Positions 53,839 through 64,000 of a DNA stretch of 64,000 nucleotides are shown here, piece by piece (position 1 is the stretch's first letter; each line of letters opens with the position of its first letter). Source of the stretch: Choristoneura fumiferana (taxonomy: Eukaryota; Arthropoda; Insecta; Lepidoptera; Tortricidae); the NCBI RefSeq assembly GCF_025370935.1, contig NC_133499.1, positions 835,306 to 899,305 of the forward strand, written 5' to 3'. The notes below the pieces were generated by a model that made no database searches, had not been told where the DNA came from, and saw only the letters and a list, made by a program, of their open reading frames with translations. The position numbers and the translations under genes were made by a program.

Positions 53839-54076
53839 TCAAGATCTGCTGAACTTTTCGATTGACGATGATCACAGTAATAAAACAGTAACCAAGTGTT
53901 CCATTTTGTCAATCACCTTTAAAATATTCGATCCATTAGGACTATTAAGTCTGTGCACAGTAAAGCCCAAAATGCTCATTCAAAAGCTCTGGGCAGCGAG
54001 GGTTGGGTGGGACGACCCCGCTCCACCTGAATTTCAGCGTATTTGGGCGCGCTTCATAAAAAACTTGCACCACTTA

Positions 54077-55751
54077 TAGTAGGGAGCCCAAGAGGGATTT
54101 CGGGATTTACTAAAGCGCGACAGATTAATATACAGGGGGATACCTTGTACCCGGTTAAGTCCTTCCACCAACTATGAGCCCATATACATGGCCGCCCGTC
54201 AAGGATAAAGGATCAGATTAGTAAAAAAAAATTCATCATCTGAAATTCCCGAGCGCGTCAGATTAAGGTAGGATGAGTTAGTCACATACTAAAACGTGTG
54301 TATTCCACAAATCTGACAATTTGAGAGTGACGTAAAGAAGGGATAGGGCTAGAAAGTTGTAAAAAAAAACGTCATCTCGACATTCTCGAGCGTGGTTAAT
54401 TTTTTTTTATTTTGAAGGGAATAATTCAAGAATTACGAAAAATATATAATCTGACGGTTTCCACAAGCCGAAATAACAAACATTCATCGATAAAGTTTAT
54501 TGCATTCAGCTACGTGATGCCTATATTCCCCTCTCCGCGTTTCTATTCCTCTCTCACTCTTTCTCTATCTATTACTCTCTCGCTCCGTCCCCACTCTGGT
54601 TTCTGTTGCCAAGACGCCATCACAGCTGATCACACAGACTCGTTCGTGGCATGATATTGTTAACAACGTATTTCCAACGTTTTTGCTACCCTTGGAGTGG
54701 CAAGCGTCCGGGTCCCGGCACATCCTTGTTTGGCAGGCGATCGGCTCCCGGCACGCTGTCAAAAACCCTAGAGTGGCAAGCGACCGGCTCCCGGTCGATG
54801 GCGGGTGTCGTATTTCACTAACAAATATAAACTGGTAGACCTATATCTCGCTTGCTTATTCTTGCAGAATGCGTTCATAAATAGACAAGGATGGCATTTA
54901 TTAACGGCCGCGACAACACTACGGCAGAAATTTCGTTCTTATTGTTTACTCAAGTTTCACTGTGTGGCCGCTGCCGTGCGCTGGTATTTTTGGAATTCGA
55001 GTCAGAGGAAGAAGATGATTCTACCGATAACGATGATAATTGAGAAAAAATACTCAAAAAAGTTCAATTTTTTATAATTATTTTCTTATAAATACAGTAT
55101 TCTACTTAAAAAACATACACTTTTTTATTTGCATGCTATTTCCTGAGCTTTTCAATAAATTAAGTTCAATGATTTAAAAAAAAATAAGAAAAAAAAAATT
55201 TTAATTGTCAGATTAGGCGAATCCCTCCAGATAATCGTCAGATTATGAGACAGCACGTCTAGGGCATGAAGATGAACCATATATATCTTAATCTGACGCG
55301 CTTGAGGATTTCAAAATGGCGAATTTTTTATGCACATTCTAATAATGGCTACGGATTTGCGTCACATCCAAATCGTCAGATTATTATATAAGAGCCTTTT
55401 TTTAGGATCTCTTAACATCCCCTTAGAAAATCTGACGCGCCCGATTAAATTTTTTTTTTTATCATTTTCAACCCTTACGTACGACCACCCCCATCATGGA
55501 AACAATCAGATTAACATACGTACATTTTTAAAAATACGTAGGACATGGATGATATCAATATCTGACGCGCTCGAGTATGTCCATGCAACAGTTTTTTTTT
55601 ACATTTTTGAAAATCTATAACAATTCCCCCCACCGATGAAAAGGTATATATTATATGACATTTTTTCTTCTTATGATCTAAGCTTCGCAACCCAATAGGT
55701 CTCTATGACGCTCGAGTAAATCCCGATTTAGCATCGTGGGCTTCCCTACTA
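54077..55751. mobile_element. TIR transposon with subterminal repeats inside BEL/Pao
   Basis: 1675 bp with inverted ends TAGTAGGGAGCCCA / TAGTAGGGAAGCCCA, then a shared CGGGATTTACT, and TTA on both sides (54074-54076 and 55752-55754). Near each end are several copies of GAGCGCGTCAGATT, inverted between the two sides (54111, 54250; complements at 55292, 55431, 55560). Only short frames; a tail EFESEEEDDSTDNDDN at about 54990-55041 might be a transposase remnant. Confidence 0.75.
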
Positions 55752-55849
55752 TTAAAAACATTAAAATATACATAGGTTATAGGCAAGTGCTATGTGAATC
55801 ACCCTCAGTTGTAGTTACACTGTTTTAGTGACAGTTGTCAGGATGCATA

Positions 55850-56740
55850 TTGCGCTTGTGTTTACGTCAAATCCATTTCCTGTACCGGCAAGCCAGTCGT
55901 AAATTTATTATGTGCAAAGAATAGAGTAGCTCCCATGAAACCTACCACCATACCACGGCTGGAACTCTCCGGAGCCCTTTTAGCGGTAAAAACGTACGCT
56001 TCCGTTTCAAAGGCTCTGAGAAAGCCCATATCACGCGTTGTATTTTGGAAGGACTCCGCCGTAGTTCTTGCATAACCGATCTCGCGCCAACTGCCTCTTG
56101 GAGGCACGTTCCGTCCGCACAAAATCCGGCTGACCTGGGGGCGCGTGGCGTGGACCCGCAACATGTCGCTAGTGCAGCTCTATGGTGGCATGGACCTGAG
56201 TTCCTTCTTGAGCCCGAGACCAACTGGCCCACTTTAAATACCGGCTCTATACCAAATACTCTACCTGAGCTTAAAATTACGTCAACGGTCTCAAGGAGCT
56301 AGCGCCATCTATCGTAGACTTCGATAGGTTCTCTAAATTTAAAACGCTTCAACGTGCCTTTGCATACGTGCAACGATTTATAAATAACTGTAGGCCTAGC
56401 CGTCCTAAATTGACAGGCGTATTGACGTTTCAAGAACTTAGTGATTCATTTCACTCATGGATCAAGCTTGCGCAACAGCAATTGTTTCATGATTAAATAC
56501 AAATTTTACGTAAAAATAAACAGCTAAATACAAAGTCACATATCTTATCGTTGACACCCTTTATTGGCTCTCATTACAGCTGTGATAAGAAGCATCCTAT
56601 GTTATTACTTGCTAAACACACACTCACTCAACTCATAATGAAACATGAACACATACGTCTCTTGCATGCAGGACCGCAGCTCCTTTTGACCTCAGTAAGA
56701 GACACCGTGTGGCCCGTTGGGGGCCGATGGTACGGCCCGC
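55850..56740 (+). pseudogene. BEL/Pao RNase H and integrase zinc region remnant
   Basis: Reads IPRLELSGALLAVKTYA (RNase H), WRHVPSAQNPADLGARG and LWWHGPEFL, then HEHIRLLHAGPQLLL (HH part of integrase). Several stops and shifts. All are hallmarks of Pao pol. Confidence 0.7.
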
Positions 56741-57163
56741 AATGAGGGCTATCGTTTGTAGTCTCACTAGATGGCGCACTGTTGCGTGAGGTTTTTAAGT
56801 GTGGCTTTTCAAAGTCTGTTATTACGGGCTTGAAAACAAGTTTAGATTAAAATCATATTTAATACACCTTAAAACCGTAGCATAAAATCAAATCGAGCAT
56901 TACACAGTGTTGCTTAGCGGTTTGTTCGGACCAAAGGGAGGACAAAGGTTTCCGAAAGACAAAAAATCTCAAAACACAGACCATTCATTTAACGTAATTT
57001 AATTTACATTATTTAATTCTAATTGCAAAATATTTACCAAAATTATTCTAATGTAGGCTTAACCCGCGTAGCTCACCAGAAACTATGAGATTTGACATTT
57101 CGGAGACCTCACGCTATACTAGCGCCTTAGCGGCGATATTCATACGCGATAATCTCATTTGTG
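56741..57163. mobile_element. ATGAGGGCTATCG MITE copy in BEL/Pao
   Basis: Starts AATGAGGGCTATCG and ends CGCGATAATCTCATT; diverged inside. It splits the integrase. Confidence 0.75.
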
Positions 57164-57247
57164 CATGCTAGGCGTGCTGTAAAAAATACCTTAAAATGAT
57201 TTAACGATATTTTCCATAACGCAATTTATTAAATCCTGATTTTCCAT

Positions 57248-58139
57248 TTGCGGCCACTGCCGTTGACTTCGGTGGACCTTTTTTTAATAACATCGCCGTG
57301 GTCGCGGATGCAAAATCACCAAATGCTATCTGTGCCTATTTGTATGCTTAGGTATAAATGTGTTCACTTAAAGGTCGTAAGCGAATTATCCAAAGATGCA
57401 TTCATACTAGCGCTCCGCCGGTTTATTGCGATTGGTCGGAGATGTTGTGATAATGGCCGTAATTTCGTAGCCGCTGCAAAGGGAATAAATGAATTTGTTT
57501 AGCTTAACATCTATAGTGTGACGAACTTTGCAGCTGATCAAAACATTAGGTTCAAACTTACCCCGGCTTACGCCCCTAATCGTAATGGCTACGTCGAGGC
57601 CTGCATTAAGATGGCAATATTTCATCTTAAACGGATTATGGGCAACACGCATCTTACATTCGAGGAACTGTCCTCATTATTTAGCCAAATAGAAGCTCTC
57701 CTCCCCCGACGATTTTTCCCCGCTCACGCCAGGGCACTTTCTGGTTGGCAGGGCGCTGATGTCGCTGCCGACCCCATCGCTGCAAGACAATAACCCACGC
57801 CACCTGGATCGCTTTAAAAAACTGGAGCAGCTGCGCCAGCACTTCTGGGCGCGCTGGTCGTCCGAGTACGTGTCCGAACTACAGCAGCGCGTCAAGTGGC
57901 GCACACGGCAGCGCGACCTGCAGCTGGCCGAGCTCGTTCTTATCAAGGACGAGACGCTGCAGCCTCTACACTGGCGAATGGGACGGGTCGTCAAGCTTCA
58001 CCCCGGCACGGATGGCGTCCAGAGGGCACAAGGCGGGCTCTCAACCTCATTTGTCCCCTGCGCGACGAACAAGAGGTTCCTGAAAGCTAGGCTTTCAGCG
58101 TCTCGGAGTATGTTCGCGCCGTCGCATCTCTCATCGTAG
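57248..58139 (+). pseudogene. BEL/Pao integrase core and tail remnant
   Basis: VDFGGPFFNNIAVV (first Asp, just before 57290), CDNGRNFVAA (second Asp) and NGYVEACIKMA (Glu) mark the DDE core. A stop at 57500 and a shift near 57790 break it. The tail FWARWSSEYVSELQQRVKW and DETLQPLHWRMGRVV is the typical Pao C-terminal domain. Confidence 0.75.
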
Positions 58140-58364
58140 CCCGAGCGTCGTGACCAATCCCGGAGCCTGCGCCGCGCGGCGTGCCGGCGCGACGACACCC
58201 CCGGCGTCACGCGCCGTCTCTCTCGCACTTCTCTACGCGACACCGTTACGAACGCTCGTGTCCTAAATAATTACTAAAAACTTAGACTTGTACATTTTTT
58301 CTAATGGTAATTAAACCATATTTATAATAAAAAAAACTTATTTCATTCTATGCCTCAACAGTAT

Positions 58365-58433
58365 CGTACCGTCCCTCTCACTCTCGTATTAAAACTTAAA
58401 TGATATTGGCATCACGAAAACGATATGAATCAG

Positions 58434-58465
<32 letters not shown>

Positions 58466-58910
58466 GGCTATCCCTTTCAATCTTCGATGAACGATCTTTT
58501 GATTGAGCCAGCGTCATGTCGCTTACTCTTTTAAAAAAAATTTTGGAGAAGAACTTTGTTGATGGGGTACACGCTCATTTATATCTGTACAATGACAGAC
58601 AAAAACATGTAGGCAAACAAGCAGCCATAAATATATATGTACATACACACGTTTCTCATATACATTGAACAATATAACCAACAAAAAAGTTGGAAAACCC
58701 CCGACTTTGTCACTTCAAAGTTCAATATCTCAAAAACGGCTGAACCGATTTTGATAAAACATGTCTAAGAATCATCGCTAGAAAAACTGCTTTCAATTAA
58801 AAAAAAACCGCATTCAAATCGGTACACCCGTTTAAGAGCTACGGTGCCACAGACCGACAGACATAGCGGTCAAACTTATAATACCCCTCTTTTTCAGTCG
58901 GGGGCTAAAA
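58365..58910. repeat. Repeats and a long T run
   Basis: Half of a palindromic MITE (58365-58430), a poly-T of over 20 near 58435-58460, and the CCCGTTTAAGAGCTACGGTG repeat in reverse at 58690-58910. Confidence 0.5.
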
Positions 58911-60280
58911 CAAGGGTCGGAAATATCTACACACATAGTCACTAGTTACGTATATCATAAAAATCATAAACATGTGAATATAAAGGAGCTCAAAAATATC
59001 TGTACAATGACAGACAAAAATATGAAGGCAAAAAAACAGCCACAAATATACACGTTTCTCTTTGTACATATTGTCAAAGCAGAGGGGTGGAAAATATCTA
59101 AACGACATTGTAAGTTAAACGCAAAAGTTATCATTTACCTATATTATACACTAGCCTTTGCTTACTTAAGTCCCGTTCCGGGATTTTACTGAACTTCCAT
59201 TAAGTAGAACTCCTAAAAATTACATACCTACTTAGTTGTTATTCATTTTAGTAAGTTGCATGAATAATACCCGTACACAATTTCATATCTCTATAAGTAC
59301 TTATTAGATTAGATTTGTAAAACAATGCAATAGGTAACTAACTATACATTCATAGTTATTTTTAGAACATCATGCCGCGATGTGATTGGGTGAATCCCCA
59401 ACTTACTAACTCGCTTTACGGTTGCGTTCCGTTTCAAGCACACCACGCTCTACTAATACGTCTTTACAAAAAAAAGTTTAAATGACAGCATTTTACTTAT
59501 AAAAGCTCAATTTAACAGTAAATTCGAGGAGATGAAAAAAAATGTATCCAACATTTATGTAGGTATTAAGAAAGAATCTGCACTTAATCCACATTAGTTT
59601 AAAAAATATTTTATAATACTCACAATAAAGGACAGCTGTTAGTTTTACAAGGATTCGTGGCTTAATGAACAAAACAAAAAAACAAGATGGTTTTAACGTG
59701 CCTAATTGTTTGGTTAAAAAAACGTCTCATGAATGAAGATTACTTGAAACGAAACACATTCGTTTCGAATAACTATATTATAGAGAGATTAGATAGTCCC
59801 TTCTATGTTGCCAACCGTAAGAGGCTTCTTGTACGAATCCGAGATTTTTGGTTTGCTGTGCGAGATACTTCGACAACCACCCATTGGAATCTATCTAAAA
59901 TAAACTTTATTGGACAAAATTCAGAAACGCACAGAATTTACAAACATAAAGATACGTGCACAAAGATGAACTTATTCCTAGTATAAAAATTTTATTGATA
60001 GAAATAGAATAGAATAAAAGGTAAATTAGGGTACAAAAAAAAATACTAAAACCCCTATAATTTTTTTACGACATGTAGAATACACATGTTGTCATGTTAA
60101 TACAAAAAATTGTAACGAGACTTTATTGTATGTAAGTAAGCAATATTATTATTTTACAGTATACTCGGATTTTTTCAGTTTTAATTTTTTAATGTGCGCA
60201 GAATGACTAAATGAAAAGTAGACAGACGGGGTTCACAGATTTTTTATTTTTAATGTTGGCGCTGCTGTTATTTTTCACCG
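58911..60280. other. No gene recognised
   Basis: AT-rich. A 99-residue plus frame at 59687-59986 has no motif and no support. 58550-58640 and 58980-59070 share ATCTGTACAATGACAGACAAA. Confidence 0.4.
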
Positions 60281-60435
60281 CCCCCAACGCAAAAAGAGGG
60301 GTGTTCAGTTAAAAGCTTCACTCCAAAATTTGTTTGTAGCACCGTAATTCTTAAATGGATGGTCCGGTTTCGATGTGGTTATTATGAAATCACGGCGGAA
60401 CATTATTTCTGACATAATAAATATTCTATTCTATT
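60281..60435 (+). repeat. CGCAAAAAGAGGGGTGTT repeat, short copy
   Basis: Head of the same family as 37516-37700, diverged. Confidence 0.45.
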
Positions 60436-60990
60436 CCGCGGGGCTACTATGAAATTCGAAAATCGAAGTTCGTGCCATTCCGTCCCTCTCACTCTCGTAT
60501 TACCTACATAATGAGGGCTATCGCGAATGAATTCACCGCTAGAGGCGCTAGTGTAGCGTGAGGTCTCCGAAATGTCAAATCTCATAGTTTTTGGGTGAGC
60601 TACGCGGGTTTATTTATAATTAGAACAATTTTGTGAATACTTTGCATTACCTGAAATTAATTATGGCAATTATGCGTTACGGGGCAATGAATGTCTGTGT
60701 TTTGAGACAGTTTTGTCTTTCGGAAACTTTTGTCCTCCCTTTTTTTTCCGAACAAAACGGGACTTAGCAACACTGTGGTGGCTGGATATTTTTATGGTAC
60801 GGTTTTAAGGTGTTTTAAATATGATTTTAATCTAAACTTTGTGTTAACGCCCGTAATAACAGACTCTGAAAGCCACACTTAAAAACCTCATGCAACAGTG
60901 CGCCATCTAGTGAGACAAAAAACGATAGCCCTCATTAAACGTTAGCGGGACGGTATGTACATACGATACAAATTTCAATTTTCGAGTTTC
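60436..60990. mobile_element. Palindromic MITE split by an ATGAGGGCTATCG MITE
   Basis: Outer GGGCTACTATGAAATTCG ... TTCGAGTTTCGTAG; the inner element at 60511-60937 is flanked by TA on both sides. Shows which family moved later. Confidence 0.8.
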
Positions 60991-61039
60991 GTAGAACAGC
61001 AGTTTACTCCCGTCCCGAGCACGCGGGTTAGAAAACCAA

Positions 61040-61340
61040 ACACGAGATTTTTGAGAAGTAAAGATAAAAATGTTTTTATTTATAAATACTAGTTCCGATA
61101 TACTTAGTATTATTAAATTGAATATACAGAAGTTCAGTAGTAGTGTCCTGTTCTCCGTGTCTTCGCTCCGCTATGTGTGTCTGTGTCTGTCTGTGGCACC
61201 GTAGCTCTTAAACGGGTGGATTAAAGCTGGTTTTCTAGCGATGGTTCTTAGACATAATTTATCAAAATCGGTTCCGCCGTTTTTGAGATATTGAACTTTG
61301 AAATGACAATGTCGGGGGTTTTCCAGATTTTTGTTTGTTA
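61040..61340 (+). repeat. CTCTTAAACGGGTGG repeat copy
   Basis: 61180-61335 matches 58690-58880 in reverse and 20700-20880. Confidence 0.5.
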
Positions 61341-61364
61341 GGTTATCTATTTAATAAATTGTAT

Positions 61365-62126
61365 TGTTACGTTCGTGGGGTGGGTTCGTGATTGAAAAGC
61401 ACTTTTAACACCGATGAATAAGAGTAGGATTTATTTTCACACTGTTACTTAACTTTACAAAACACTTAAAAACAGTTCACAGTAATTCCGCACTCTAAAA
61501 CTCACTTACAAGTCGCTTTAATTCTTTTCGATGTTTATCGCTCGGTATCGCATTCGAAAACTGTCCTCCGCCGCAACCTCACCCGGCTTATATACCCCCG
61601 GTGAATCGGTCCACCAAGTTCGAGAACAGTCCAGCTAGGACGTCATACCTACATCTCGAATGTTCCGGAAACGAGTAGTGTCTCTCTCTTTCATGTGCTA
61701 TCTCTCTCACACAGTTATTAGAATATTCCGGAAACAGGATCATCAGTCTGTTTCTCTCACACATATAGGCTATCCTTGTCACACACCTTCTCGAATGTGT
61801 ATCTGTCAGTATAGCTGTCTTTTTCACTCCTATTGAAAATTTGGCCATATACTGAAATGTACTTCAGGGGGCCCATAAGGGGTCCTGAAAACGCCTGAAA
61901 ACGGGTTTTCAGGTTATGACGTCATCGGATAGAGGGTGGCCTGAAACGGACTGAAAACAGGTTTCAGGCGCCTGAAAACGACGGTTACTTGGGTGAAATT
62001 TTGATAAACTAATATATGATAGAGCGTCCTCTGAAACGGCCTGAAACAGTATTCCAGCCTGCTGAAAACGCCTCCAATGGGTCGGAAAACACGATCAAAG
62101 TTTCCCCCTAACCCACCGCCGTAACA
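61365..62126 (-). mobile_element. Solo LTR
   Basis: 762 bp with ends TGTTACG / CGTAACA and GTAT on both sides (61361-61364 and 62127-62130). On the minus strand it has a TATATAAG box (about 61590), followed by a U5-like region with AATAAA. Upstream of the box are about ten CCTGAAAACG-like words (61884-62075). It was left by LTR-LTR recombination. Confidence 0.8.
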
Positions 62127-62250
62127 GTATTTACAAAGAAAGAAAGAATGATTTATTTGCTTAGAATACGTAAATACAAATCTTAATTACTACATGATTT
62201 GAACCACATTTTGTAAACAAAATTGATTATGAGTAAAAATAAATTTTACA

Positions 62251-62520
62251 GCTGGCAACTCTGCTCCCACTAATACATGTACTTTTATCAGCAAGTGATT
62301 GCACCTGCCTATTTCTTGCGCTTGCGTCGCAGTCAATTACTCATTGTATTGAAGAGATCGAGACAGGTTGAGGCATCAAAGATACGGAAGTTATTCAAAA
62401 ATAAAGATATAATTTAGAATAAAAATTGGAGATAGTAATAGTTTGCTGTGGAAGTAACTTTGCTGAACAAACTGTAAGTATTTTCACTATTTTTAATCCC
62501 TGACGCAAAATGGGTTATTC
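62251..62520 (+). repeat. Second copy of the 280-bp unit
   Basis: Partner of 26742-27020; same start GCTGGCAACTCTGCTCCCAC and same donor-like GTAAGTATT. The order relative to the next repeat is also kept. Confidence 0.7.
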
Positions 62521-63010
62521 CAACTTTTTAGGGTTCCGGAGCCAAAATGGCAAAAACGGAATCCTTATAGTTTCGTGAAGTCCGTCTGTCTGTCTGTCTG
62601 TCCGTCCGTCCATATGTCACAGGCATTTTACTCGAAAACTACAAGATGTATTTCAATGAAATTTGGAGTACAGATGTCTTGTCAAAGCCGCTATTTAGTT
62701 TTGTAGTTAAATTACAAAATAAATATTTTAGGGGGCACCCATACACGTAACAGAAATTGTTTTTTTTTAACTCGTATCAACGTGTGGCACATAGTTCGAC
62801 AGCTCTTTTGAAAAGATAGTAAGGTTTCTCGAAAACTTTTTTGATTAATTGAAGGTTTCCGGAAATAATCGCTCCCAAAGTAGCAAAAATTGTGTCCCCC
62901 CCTCTTATCTTGTAAACCGTTAGTCCAAAAAATATGCAAAAAATATGGAAAGGTAACGCTTAATAAATACTTACAACGAAAATTGGTTTCAACATGATCG
63001 GGCTGGGTCG
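62521..63010 (+). repeat. GGGTTCCG-family element
   Basis: Starts TAGGGTTCCGGAGCC with CTGT/CCGT runs. The right part (62880-63000, GTAAACCG, AATATGGAAAGGTAACGC) matches the right arm of 27111-27890. Confidence 0.65.
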
Positions 63011-63076
63011 TACCTACCTAGAAAAATATTTTCAAATGTTTTGTAGTCGGTTCCATTTTTTATTTTTTTATTTTTT

Positions 63077-63530
63077 GGAGTCGGCTTTACTTTTTTGTTA
63101 AACATTTTCTTTATTTCTTACTTTTTAGTGATTCGTAGCCTAAGTACATGTCACAACGATTCCATGAATTCGCAGGTGGTAGGACCTTGTGCAAGGTCCG
63201 CCCGGATTGCTACCACCATCTTGCTCGCTAATCCTGCCGTGAAGCAGCAGTGCTTGCATTGTTGTGTTTCGGCGTGGAGAGTAAGACAGCCGGTGAAATA
63301 CTGGCACGTGAGGTATCCCATCTTAGGCCTCCTGGTTGGCAACGCGTCTGCAATACCCCTGGTGTTGCAGATGTTTATGGGCGGTGGTGATCTCTTACCA
63401 TCAGGAGACCCACTTGCTCGTTTGCCATCCAGTCTATAAAAAAAAATGAAGCCCGAACACGGCTTATTTCCGTTGTTTTATAACAGAGTTCCGTTGCCTA
63501 CCTTCCGGCTTCAGCATTAGATCAGTTCGA
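63077..63530. repeat. Repeat shared with 36840-37000, split by a SINE/LINE copy
   Basis: ACTTTTTAGTGATTCGTAGCC to CAGATCAGTTCG, like 36848-36979, but interrupted at 63170-63446. Confidence 0.7.
63170..63446 (+). mobile_element. SINE or truncated LINE, inserted in a repeat
   Basis: 277 bp ending ATCCAGTCTAT plus an A run; ATGAA lies on both sides (about 63165 and 63447), a likely target duplication. Related pieces at 26047 and 52970. Confidence 0.65.
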
Positions 63531-64000
63531 AAAAATCTAAATTGATTGATATTAATTCGAGATTCGAAATCAAGATTCCGATTATTAAAACCACGAAGTT
63601 TATTTTGCCGAATGACATATTTCCGAATTAGCGGTGTCATTTCGGAAAATTGATTATCGGAATACTGTACTTCGGGCCCATAAACGTATTTAATATGAGT
63701 AGTACTAGACAAACCGACCTCGCTTGACAGCGTCACGACAGCGTGACCGAAAGTGAGATGGGCTTGGCTGTGTAAATTTGTAGACGTCTGTGTGAGTTTT
63801 AGAGTTGCCCTCACTGCTAAATATGAGTTGTCGATAACCATAGGTACCTACCGTATCCCCGGTATCCCCGTATATCCGGTATCGTCATATAGGTTAGGTA
63901 CACAGTACAAATAAATCTTAAGGGCTGTTGCTGTAAAGTAGGTCCTAGAAACTTCATAAACATTTCTCAATAAAAAAAACATTGCCAGCAAATATCTGTC
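63531..64000. other. No gene recognised
   Basis: A 125-residue minus frame (63841-63464) runs into the repeat and has no motif. Simple GTATCCCCGGTATCCCCG words occur at 63853. Confidence 0.35.

Larger units (their letters stand above)
53172..58350 (+). mobile_element. BEL/Pao-type LTR retrotransposon, decayed, 5' part missing
   Basis: Plus-strand pol pieces in order RT, RNase H, integrase, with stops and shifts, interrupted by a TIR element (54077-55751) and a MITE (56741-57163). A possible 3' LTR ends TGCCTCAACA near 58350. gag, protease and the 5' LTR are absent, at least in part because of the gap. Confidence 0.75.

Noticed and set aside
54565..54762. Minus frame with repeated CREP-ACH words
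   Set aside because: Comes from a short DNA repeat (GGCAAGCG.CCGG.TCCCGG three times), not a Cys-rich protein.
59687..59986. 99-residue plus frame
   Set aside because: No recognisable motif, no splice or polyA context and AT-rich; expected by chance at this length.
63464..63841. 125-residue minus frame at the right edge
   Set aside because: It runs into a known repeat (63447-63530) and shows no motif.

Overview
This is eukaryotic DNA, almost certainly from an insect and most likely a moth or butterfly. Genes are split by introns with ordinary GT/AG sites, host genes are C2H2, THAP and asteroid/XPG-like types, and the repeat load matches Lepidoptera: Helitrons that begin TC and end CTAG, many short foldback MITEs, tRNA-derived SINEs, and CR1/Jockey, Ty3/Gypsy, BEL/Pao and Penelope-like elements. 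The species assignment is inference; no search was possible.

Host genes. (1) A C2H2 zinc-finger gene on + enters from the left edge (exon to 1514) and resumes in two small GC-rich exons at 7712-7851 and 8433-8598, with about 16 fingers. Its 6.2 kb intron holds a young Gypsy element in antisense. (2) A two-exon, 12-finger C2H2 gene lies on - (14299-14062 and 12658-11559). (3) A small split THAP-type gene is on + (15383-16159), divergent from gene 2. (4) A possible terminal exon of a charged, low-complexity protein is on - (19661-19255). (5) Two near-identical asteroid-like (XPG/FEN family) genes form a convergent inverted pair, 37754-39553 (+) and 47286-45508 (-), with a second small THAP-like gene (42735-42206, -) between them.

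Mobile DNA fills most of the rest. 1.8-6.8 kb: Gypsy element with a canonical -1 slippery heptamer at the gag stop. 6.9-11.4 kb: foldbacks, LINE tails and a hAT-type element with 8-bp target duplications; a second hAT lies in the intron of gene 2. 16-22 kb: MITEs, LINE and Penelope scraps, one Helitron. 22-26.7 kb: four Helitrons in the same orientation, back to back, carrying arrays of about 120-bp units. 27-35.7 kb: a foldback, then a CR1/Jockey-type LINE that landed inside a MITE and was itself hit by two DNA elements. 35.9-36.7 kb: three SINE copies with a clean tRNA-like head, two of them head to head in a foldback. 44.2-44.8 kb: a Penelope-like inverted repeat with a hammerhead ribozyme motif in each arm, sitting in a 32-bp minisatellite. 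53-58.3 kb: a decayed BEL/Pao element after a 100-N gap, interrupted by a 1.7 kb TIR transposon and a MITE. 60-64 kb: nested MITEs, a solo LTR with its own target duplication, and more repeats.

The strongest observations are the paired hammerhead motifs, the inverted asteroid-like duplication with lost nuclease acids, the 16-finger gene whose last exons lie beyond a retrotransposon, the Gypsy frameshift signal, and several cleanly bounded but unclassified TIR elements.
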